From Patescibacteria group bacterium (lineage in GTDB: Bacteria; Patescibacteriota; Minisyncoccia; JAHIHE01), in assembly GCA_018896765.1 (NCBI GenBank), contig JAHILZ010000056.1:1-5615 (forward strand): 5,615 nucleotides of DNA, in the 5' to 3' direction. Position numbers and translations under genes: made by a program. The notes beneath the pieces are model-generated. The model saw only the letters and a list, made by a program, of their open reading frames with translations. It ran no database searches and was not told the origin of the DNA. Below, one piece after another: positions 1 to 3,809 of this stretch. Numbering within the stretch: the stretch's first letter is position 1; each line of letters begins with the position of its first letter.

Positions 1-318
1 ATTATCGGCATTTTGTCGTCAGTGGTTTTAGTTAGTTTAAGTGGTGCCAGAGTAAAAGCCAACACTGCGGCTTATAAAGCAGAAATGACGTCTATAGTAC
101 CAGGTTTAATTTTGGCTTGCGATACAGATACTTTAGTTGCTACAACTGTAGGTATAGCAGCGGCAGGGAAACACACTGCGGGAACTATTGTTTCTCAAAG
201 TTGCGGGGTTAATGGAAACGGAACATTTAATATTACATATGCACCCGTTACATCTCCAGCAGGTACTTGTACGGCTTCTGCAGTCACAGAAGCGGGAGCA
301 ACATTTACTGGATGTTAA
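1..318 (+). CDS. Type IV major-pilin-like protein, 3' part (5' end outside window)
   Basis: The frame is open from base 1 and gives 105 residues before TAA. The first 20 residues (IIGILSSVVLVSLSGARVKA) read like the second half of the conserved N-terminal pilin helix, which in many Patescibacteria continues from a FTLIELLVVIA-type start; the leader, the cleavage site and Glu5 lie upstream of the window. The rest is a small Ala/Thr/Gly-rich globular domain with four cysteines (window residues 40, 68, 90 and 105). These could form two disulfides, and the last Cys is the C-terminal residue, as in disulfide-looped pilins. The mature protein would be inserted in the inner membrane and assembled into the pilus after cutting by a prepilin peptidase such as the one encoded at 3810-4676. 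An intrinsic terminator lies about 45 bases after the stop, which fits a highly expressed gene with its own transcript end. Major pilin versus abundant minor pilin cannot be decided here. Confidence 0.85.
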   Translation: MIGILSSVVLVSLSGARVKANTAAYKAEMTSIVPGLILACDTDTLVATTVGIAAAGKHTAGTIVSQSCGVNGNGTFNITYAPVTSPAGTCTASAVTEAGATFTGC

Positions 319-340
319 TATTGTCCGATATTTCGACGAA

Positions 341-366
341 ATTTTTATTTGTCGACAAATAAAAAT
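341..366. repeat. 26-bp perfect palindrome downstream of pilin
   Basis: The half-site ATTTTTATTTGTC is followed exactly by its reverse complement, centred on GTCGAC at 351-356. A shorter palindrome, ATTTCG-A-CGAAAT (330-342), abuts it on the left and shares two bases, and the terminator stem begins inside its right end at 362. As RNA it would be an AT-rich hairpin without a loop; as DNA it has the symmetry of a dimer-binding site. Either a 3'-end stabilising structure or a binding site is possible. Confidence 0.75.
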
Positions 367-404
367 AAGCCCTTTAATTTTTTAAGAGGGCTTATTTTGT
401 TTTT
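362..404 (+). terminator. Rho-independent terminator of pilin gene
   Basis: The stem at 362-375 pairs with 385-398. It has an AAAATAAGCCCT-type left arm, a GCCC/GGGC core, one G-U pair near the loop, and a loop of about 9 nt that is mostly T. It is followed by TGTTTTT ending at 404. It lies about 45 bases after the pilin stop and before any + strand gene, so it most likely ends the pilin transcript. Confidence 0.85.
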
Positions 405-430
405 CAGGATAAATTATTAATTATAAATTC

Positions 431-482
431 ATCACTTGCGCTTGGAGCGAGTCGGAGAATTTAAGATGCGAGTAGGGATTTA
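431..482. repeat. 52-bp dispersed repeat, copy 1
   Basis: This stretch matches 1354-1405 at 44 of 52 positions without a gap, with a shared core of TGGAGCGA-N-TCGGAGAA and TTAAGATGC. Similarity may continue weakly after a roughly 9-base gap (TTAA..TTGACC..ATGATA in both). The two copies are direct repeats flanking the first AbiEi-like gene. The family is not recognised. Confidence 0.75.
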
Positions 483-607
483 ACGGGTCTGTTAATAAAG
501 TTGACCCCGTATGATAATTTATATTTATCTTTATTTTTAAATAAAATATTTATTTGCACAGATAGAATTGCGATAGTTGGCGGTTTGCTGTAAATTATCG
601 TTCGGGG

Positions 608-636
608 TTGACAAAATTTTGTAATTGTTCTATAAT
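608..636 (+). promoter_or_regulatory. Perfect-consensus sigma70 promoter of first AbiEi-like gene
   Basis: TTGACA (608-613), a 17-base spacer and TATAAT (631-636) match the housekeeping consensus at all 12 hexamer positions with ideal spacing. Transcription would start near 643, leaving a 5' leader of about 20 bases before the ATG at 666. No Shine-Dalgarno sequence is visible in that leader. Confidence 0.88.
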
Positions 637-637
637 C

Positions 638-654
638 TATACATAAATTGTATA
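638..654. promoter_or_regulatory. Inverted-repeat operator candidate at the transcription start
   Basis: TATACA, five bases, then TGTATA forms a 6-bp inverted repeat directly after the -10 box and over the expected start site. AbiEi-family antitoxins are known to bind inverted repeats in their own promoter. The TATAC/GTATA core also occurs upstream of the second AbiEi gene, which supports an autoregulatory operator. Confidence 0.5.
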
Positions 655-665
655 TATTGTGAAAT

Positions 666-1295
666 ATGAATAAAGAGTATATAGAATTATCAAAATTGCC
701 TTTTTTTAGAATATCTCACATGGAGATTATTTTTCCGTTAATCAAAAGGACTTCGCTTTATCAGAAAATAAGCCGTTTGATAAAAAAAGGAGAAATTATA
801 AATCTTAAAAAAGGTTTTTATGTCAGTAAAAGTTATTTGGAAAAACACGCTTCTGATCCGGGATATTTTTATTATTTAGCCAATGTTTTGCGGTATCCTT
901 CTTATGTGTCGGGTGTTTATGTCCTGCAGAATTATGATATTTTGACAGATATAACATATCCGATTACTTCTATAACCGTAAAATCGACTCGCCGATATTC
1001 CAATAAGATGGGAGATTTTATGTATTATTCAATTTCTCCTAAGCTATACATCGGCTATAAGCGGATTTTTTATAAAAATGAGCCGGTTTATGTAGCCAGT
1101 ATGGCTAAAGCTTTGTTTGATTATCTTTATTTAAAATATTTTAAAAGTAAAATTAAAGCGGAAGAAATAAAATATCAGGAAAGATTGAATTTAGAGAAGT
1201 TTACCCGAAAAGATATCAAGGAATTTAAAGAATACTGCGGATTGTCCGATAAAAAAACCTTAATAGATCTTTGCGCCATAATTTTTTCTAATTAA
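666..1295 (+). CDS. AbiEi-family antitoxin/transcription regulator, solitary copy
   Basis: A 209-aa protein. Residues about 1-55 look like the AbiEi winged helix-turn-helix: LYQKISRLIKKGEI forms the recognition-helix region and INLKKGFYV the wing. The remainder matches the AbiEi C-terminal domain, with ANVLRYPSYVS at 72-82, a Tyr/Thr-rich beta region, and the AKALFDYLY signature at 147-155. It is clearly a paralogue of the protein at 2229-2870, with colinear LKKG(F/V)YVS, (Y/I)PSY(V/L)S, ILT(D/E)I, TSI and KALFD(Y/F)LY blocks. In AbiE systems AbiEi represses its operon and counteracts the AbiEii nucleotidyltransferase. Here no AbiEii gene follows; the next genes encode a zinc-ribbon and a coiled-coil protein behind their own promoter candidate. 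It may be an orphan antitoxin whose toxin was lost, an anti-toxin guard acting on the nearby toxin, or a standalone regulator. The start is chosen for the ATG behind the consensus promoter. Confidence 0.8.
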   Translation: MNKEYIELSKLPFFRISHMEIIFPLIKRTSLYQKISRLIKKGEIINLKKGFYVSKSYLEKHASDPGYFYYLANVLRYPSYVSGVYVLQNYDILTDITYPITSITVKSTRRYSNKMGDFMYYSISPKLYIGYKRIFYKNEPVYVASMAKALFDYLYLKYFKSKIKAEEIKYQERLNLEKFTRKDIKEFKEYCGLSDKKTLIDLCAIIFSN

Positions 1296-1353
1296 CGTAA
1301 TTATAATTATGAATAATTTCGCCGCCGCCAGCACCGCCAAAGTCAGCGAAACA

Positions 1354-1405
1354 ATCACCTGCACATGGAGCGAATCGGAGAAATTAAGATGCAATTAGGG
1401 GTTTA
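1354..1405. repeat. 52-bp dispersed repeat, copy 2
   Basis: This is the second copy of the element at 431-482, in the same orientation, with 8 substitutions and no gap. It lies just upstream of the promoter of the zinc-ribbon gene. It also sits at the 3' end of a 29-codon ATG frame (1309-1398). Conservation between copies is spread over all codon positions and the matching frame in copy 1 has no start codon, so the repeat is probably not a conserved peptide gene. Confidence 0.75.
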
Positions 1406-1414
1406 TTAAGTTAT

Positions 1415-1443
1415 TTGACCTTAATGATATTTTTTGATAAACT
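1415..1443 (+). promoter_or_regulatory. Promoter candidate for zinc-ribbon/coiled-coil unit
   Basis: TTGACC (1415-1420), 17 bases, then TAAACT (1438-1443) gives 5/6 and 4/6 matches to sigma70 hexamers with ideal spacing. The ATG at 1485 is 41 bases after the -10 box. The -35 box lies in the part that resembles the flank of repeat copy 1, which also contains TTGACC (501-506) but lacks a matching -10. Confidence 0.45.
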
Positions 1444-1484
1444 ATTCACAGTATTTAGTGAAAATTTATTTTTTAAGTAAAATT

Positions 1485-1658
1485 ATGGATGTTACAAAAT
1501 GCGATAAATGCGGCAAAAATAAAACCGACAAGAAGAAATGGATTCGTACGAGCGTTAGCGGGCAGGATGTCGGTTATCGCGCTTATGATATTTGCGAAAA
1601 ATGCGGGAGTGGAATTTTGGCTATTTTAAAGAAAAATTTCAAAGAAGATAAAAAATAA
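1485..1658 (+). CDS. Small zinc-ribbon protein (57 aa)
   Basis: The protein has two CxxC pairs, C6-x2-C9 followed by GK and C37-x2-C40 followed by G, 28 residues apart. This is a classic zinc-ribbon layout. A basic Lys/Trp stretch (residues 11-21) lies between them and the C-terminus is Lys-rich. Such small treble-clef or ribbon proteins usually bind nucleic acid or stabilise a complex through one zinc ion; the specific role is unknown. The ATG at 1485 is preferred over an in-frame TTG at 1434, because that extension would overlap the promoter and adds a Tyr/Ile-rich segment unlike the rest. The coiled-coil gene starts 12 bases after its stop with no terminator between them, so the two are probably co-transcribed. 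No Shine-Dalgarno sequence is seen. Confidence 0.72.
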   Translation: MDVTKCDKCGKNKTDKKKWIRTSVSGQDVGYRAYDICEKCGSGILAILKKNFKEDKK

Positions 1659-1670
1659 AATAATAAAACT

Positions 1671-2006
1671 ATGACTTTAACTAAAAAAGATTTAGTAAAA
1701 ATAAAAGATGTTGTTTTGGAAGTAATGGAACCGATGATAGTTGCCAGCCAAAATGAATTTTCTAAAATTGATGATAAATTTTCTCAAATTGACGAGAAAT
1801 TTACGAAAATAAATAATAGATTCAATAAAATTGATAAAAGATTTGATAATGTTGATAAAGAAATTAAAGAAAAATTCGATAAGGTTTTGGATGGGCAGGA
1901 TAAGATAATGAAAAGCATCGGAGATTTGAAATCTGATAATATCGCAGATTCCGAAGTTCACAAAAGACAGGAAGAAAAAAATGAAAATTTTGAAATACGG
2001 ATTTAG
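1671..2006 (+). CDS. Heptad-repeat coiled-coil protein, probably truncated by an amber codon
   Basis: A 111-aa, Lys/Asp/Glu-rich protein with no membrane segment. From residue 30 it repeats a seven-residue unit of the form F-x-x-I-D-x-K/R: F30, F37, F44, F51, F58, then I65. Phe and Ile/Val/Asn occupy the core positions, so it should form a long parallel coiled coil. Short proteins of this kind (MTKxDL start followed by FxxIDxRF heptads) are common in Patescibacteria and have no firm function. Residues 1-25 form a separate amphipathic helix. The frame ends at TAG (2004-2006) after NENFEIRI and then stays open for twelve more codons encoding IIEQKTGIAAIK before TAA at 2043-2045. That extension continues the heptad register, so the natural protein was probably about 124 aa. 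The gene follows the zinc-ribbon gene by 12 bases and precedes a strong terminator. Confidence 0.75.
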   Translation: MTLTKKDLVKIKDVVLEVMEPMIVASQNEFSKIDDKFSQIDEKFTKINNRFNKIDKRFDNVDKEIKEKFDKVLDGQDKIMKSIGDLKSDNIADSEVHKRQEEKNENFEIRI

Positions 2007-2045
2007 ATTATTGAGCAAAAAACGGGAATTGCGGCGATAAAATAA
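2007..2045 (+). other. In-frame continuation of the coiled-coil gene after an amber stop
   Basis: Twelve sense codons and a TAA follow the TAG at 2004-2006 without a frame change. The encoded IIEQKTGIAAIK looks like the end of a coiled coil, with E, Q and K at helix-surface positions. A single base change (AAG or CAG to TAG) would explain the interruption. It could be a recent nonsense mutation, a sequencing or assembly error, or programmed readthrough. Confidence 0.5.
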
Positions 2046-2074
2046 ATTTTTTAAAATATAAAGTTACAGCGCGT

Positions 2075-2112
2075 AAACAAGCAAAGAAATTTTCTTTGCT
2101 TGTTTTGTTTTT
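2075..2112 (+). terminator. Rho-independent terminator of zinc-ribbon/coiled-coil unit
   Basis: The 15-base left arm (2075-2089, AAACAAGCAAAGAAA) pairs fully with 2091-2105. The symmetry centre is a single base at 2090, so the real loop uses the AAATTTT part. A TG and five T follow (2108-2112). It is close to symmetrical in sequence but the + strand has the T tract. It separates the upstream unit from the abiE operon. Confidence 0.85.
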
Positions 2113-2128
2113 CAGATGATTTGATCTG

Positions 2129-2137
2129 TGGTATAAT
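2129..2137 (+). promoter_or_regulatory. Extended -10 promoter candidate upstream of abiE operon
   Basis: TGGTATAAT is a full extended -10 element. The hexamer at the 17-base distance (TTTTCA, 2109-2114) is a poor -35, which is tolerable for extended -10 promoters. It would produce a leader of about 85 bases before the ATG at 2229. The box overlaps GTAT-AATG-ATAC (2131-2142), a small inverted repeat using the same GTAT core as the downstream operator candidates. Confidence 0.45.
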
Positions 2138-2188
2138 GATACTAAAGAAGGCAGGCAGATATTCAACCGTTAAATATTGGATTTTCAT

Positions 2189-2217
2189 TTGACAAACCAT
2201 TTCCAAAGGTATACCAT
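2189..2217 (+). promoter_or_regulatory. Proximal promoter candidate of abiE operon
   Basis: TTGACA (2189-2194) is a perfect -35. At 17 bases it is followed by TACCAT (2212-2217), a 4/6 match to the -10 consensus. Transcription would begin at about 2224-2229, so the mRNA would be leaderless or nearly so on the ATG at 2229. This is consistent with the lack of any Shine-Dalgarno sequence. Confidence 0.5.
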
Positions 2218-2230
2218 TATAGTATACTAT
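2208..2230. promoter_or_regulatory. Tandem GTATAC palindromes over promoter and start codon: operator candidate
   Basis: Two perfect palindromes, GGTATACC (2208-2215) and ATAGTATACTAT (2219-2230), both centre on GTATAC, with centres 13 bp apart. They cover the -10 box, the probable transcription start and the first two bases of the ATG. Binding here would block transcription directly. The core resembles the inverted repeat upstream of the paralogous gene at 666, as expected if AbiEi-type regulators bind both. Confidence 0.55.
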
Positions 2231-2870
2231 GAGAAACAATACTAATTCTAAAATCAAAGAGATTTTTTCGCTGGTTAAAAGCTTGCCGTATTTTGGTTTT
2301 GATAATTTGGCCGGCATTGAAAAAAATCGAGTATATCTTAAAATTCTTTTTTACCGCTATAAAAAAGCCGGCAAATTGATTGGGTTGAAAAAAGGTGTTT
2401 ACGTATCGCGGGAATATATTGATAAAATCGAAAAAAGCGGTACGGTTGGTTTTTACGCGGAATTTATCGCTAATATTTTATACATACCTTCGTATTTAAG
2501 CCTGGAATATGTTTTGTACGAGCATAATATTTTGACGGAAATTCCCGTTAATATTACATCAATTTCAAAAAATAAAACCGCGCGTTTTTCAAATGAATTT
2601 GGAAATTTTTTGTATCATAAAATAAAAAGCGATCTTTTTACCGGATTTACAATTGTCAAAAAAGGAGATTTTATAATTTTTAAAGCGACTAAAGCAAAAG
2701 CGCTTTTTGATTTTTTATATTTTAGGAAAAATTTAATTATGGATAGAAAAGCGTTTTTGGAATTACGGCTGAATTTGGAGAATTTAAACAAAAAAGATTT
2801 ATCGGAATTGAAAAAATACATCAATATCGAAGGTTCAAAAAAAATGAAGGAGATTTTAAGTTATTTTTAA
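2229..2870 (+). CDS. abiEi: AbiEi-family antitoxin/autorepressor of the AbiE toxin-antitoxin system
   Basis: A 213-aa protein and a paralogue of the product at 666-1295. The N-terminal winged helix-turn-helix covers about residues 8-59 (VYLKILFYRYKKAGKL as recognition helix, IGLKKGVYVS as wing). The AbiEi C-terminal domain follows, with NILYIPSYLS (82-91), NILTEI (100-105), a TSISKNKTARFSN strand (110-122) and KAKALFDFLYF (155-165). In characterised AbiE systems this protein binds inverted repeats in its own promoter and neutralises AbiEii. The gene lies upstream of an AbiEii-type nucleotidyltransferase, which supports the assignment. The usual overlap or few-base spacing is replaced here by a 90-base gap containing a repeat element. 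Tandem GTATAC palindromes cover the promoter and start. Two promoter candidates, at 2132 and 2189-2217, would give leadered and near-leaderless transcripts. Base composition resembles the neighbours. Confidence 0.88.
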   Translation: MRNNTNSKIKEIFSLVKSLPYFGFDNLAGIEKNRVYLKILFYRYKKAGKLIGLKKGVYVSREYIDKIEKSGTVGFYAEFIANILYIPSYLSLEYVLYEHNILTEIPVNITSISKNKTARFSNEFGNFLYHKIKSDLFTGFTIVKKGDFIIFKATKAKALFDFLYFRKNLIMDRKAFLELRLNLENLNKKDLSELKKYINIEGSKKMKEILSYF

Positions 2871-2896
2871 TTTATCGTTAAGGAATTTCAATATTG

Positions 2897-2933
2897 TCTG
2901 CGTTCTTCCGCGTTAATTCTGCGAGTGTCCGCG
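2897..2933. repeat. TCYGCG repeats in helical phase between antitoxin and toxin genes
   Basis: TCTGCG, TCCGCG, TCTGCG and TCCGCG start at 2897, 2907, 2918 and 2928, i.e. at 10, 11 and 10-base steps, with short AT-rich spacers. All four face the same side of the DNA helix. Intergenic elements of the TCTGCGTTAATCCGCG kind are found in many bacterial genomes and are often translated by mistake. This one supplies the false upstream GTG start (2925) of the toxin frame. Confidence 0.7.
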
Positions 2934-2960
2934 AAATTAGCGCCAGCAGGCCTAATTTAT

Positions 2961-3788
2961 ATGGAAACTATAAAAATATTTTTAAAAGATTTGCTGGACA
3001 AATCAGAATCAAAAAACGAGCTTTTTAAAAGAAATATTTTGAAAGAATATTTGCAGGTTTTGGTTTTGGAATTTATTTATTCGCATCCGGCGTACAGCAA
3101 TTTATTTTTTTACGGCGGATCATGCCTCGCGCATTGTTACGGCTTGCCGCGGATGAGCGAGGATCTTGATTTTATAGACGCAAATAAGGAGATAAAAATA
3201 TTGGAATTGGCTTCCGATATTAAATCTTATTTTAAGAAAAATACCGATTTGGAAATAAAAACAGCGGCGCGGAAATTCAGAATTTATCTTAAGTTTCCCG
3301 TGCTTCGCGAATTAGGCCTCGCGGGAAAAAGCGAATCAGATTTGCTTTTTTTGAAAGTGGAAATTTTTTCGGGGTTTGATTTTTGCGAAAAATATAAAGC
3401 CGAATCAATTCCTTTGTTTAAATTCAATAAGCCCGTTTTGATAAAAACTTTTGATTTGCCCACTTTGATGTCCACTAAAATTATGGCGGTACTGGAAAGA
3501 AAATGGGAAAAAAAGGATAAAAGCGGGAAAATTTTGGCAAAAGTGAAAGGCAGGGATTATTTTGATCTTATGTGGTATTTGGAGAAAAATATAAATCCGA
3601 ACATGGATTGTCTGAAAGGCGTTAAAGACAAAAAAGAGTTAAAAGAAAAGCTTGCGGCGGCTGTTCGCAAAGCCGATTCTAAAAGCATTGCGTATGATCT
3701 CGAGTCTTTTATTGGCAAGAAAGATTTTGTTGAAAACTTAAGCAAAAATATAAAAGATATTATAAAACGGGGATTGGAAAAATTATAA
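2961..3788 (+). CDS. abiEii: AbiEii-type nucleotidyltransferase toxin
   Basis: A 275-aa protein of the DUF1814/AbiEii (MenT-like) nucleotidyltransferase family. Motif I is intact: FYGGSCLAHCYGLPRMSEDLDF at about 50-71 gives the GG(S/T) loop (G52, G53, S54) and the two metal-binding aspartates D68 and D70. KVEIF downstream supplies a further possible carboxylate. The C-terminal part has TKIMAVLERK (172-181, K173) and GRDYFDLMWYL (197-207, R198, D199, D202), the lysine and RDxxDL motifs of the family. Related toxins transfer nucleotides, in MenT enzymes to the tRNA acceptor end, and stop growth when not neutralised. Length is normal and no frame damage is seen, so the toxin is probably active. 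The ATG at 2961 is chosen over the in-frame GTG at 2925, because the latter lies in a repeat and adds a Pro/Ala segment before the expected helix. The antitoxin gene is 90 bases upstream; pilD begins 21 bases after the stop. Confidence 0.9.
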   Translation: METIKIFLKDLLDKSESKNELFKRNILKEYLQVLVLEFIYSHPAYSNLFFYGGSCLAHCYGLPRMSEDLDFIDANKEIKILELASDIKSYFKKNTDLEIKTAARKFRIYLKFPVLRELGLAGKSESDLLFLKVEIFSGFDFCEKYKAESIPLFKFNKPVLIKTFDLPTLMSTKIMAVLERKWEKKDKSGKILAKVKGRDYFDLMWYLEKNINPNMDCLKGVKDKKELKEKLAAAVRKADSKSIAYDLESFIGKKDFVENLSKNIKDIIKRGLEKL

Positions 3789-3809
3789 ATTTTGAGTTAA
3801 CCGCGACCT

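Larger units (their letters stand above)
319..665. other. Intergenic region between pilin and first AbiEi-like gene
   Basis: No credible gene is seen on either strand across about 350 bases. The region holds a 13-bp near-palindrome (330-342), a 26-bp perfect palindrome, the pilin terminator, one copy of a 52-bp dispersed repeat, a weak GC-containing hairpin (483-510, ACGGGTC pairing with GACCCCGT through one bulge) and a consensus promoter with an inverted repeat. The part from about 511 to 600 is AT-rich with nothing recognisable. Confidence 0.7.

Noticed and set aside
188..385. Second + frame over the end of the pilin and the terminator
   Set aside because: It is out of frame with the pilin, reads through the palindrome and terminator and has no domain.
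1309..1398. 29-codon ATG frame ending in the second 52-bp repeat
   Set aside because: A similar peptide (ITC-WSESE-LRC) can be read from repeat copy 1, but that copy has no start codon, and other frames of the repeat are equally well conserved. This indicates conservation of DNA, not of a peptide.
1692..2018. Minus-strand frame of 108 codons opposite the coiled-coil gene
   Set aside because: It is the antisense of a Lys/Asp/Phe heptad repeat, giving an artificial Ile/Phe-rich sequence; the + strand heptads are clearly the real signal.
2051..2317. Minus-strand frame of 88 codons across the abiE promoter
   Set aside because: It spans a terminator, two promoters and the start of abiEi; no family resemblance.
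2925..2960. GTG start extending the AbiEii toxin by 12 residues
   Set aside because: It lies inside the TCYGCG repeat element; the ATG at 2961 begins the expected N-terminal helix.
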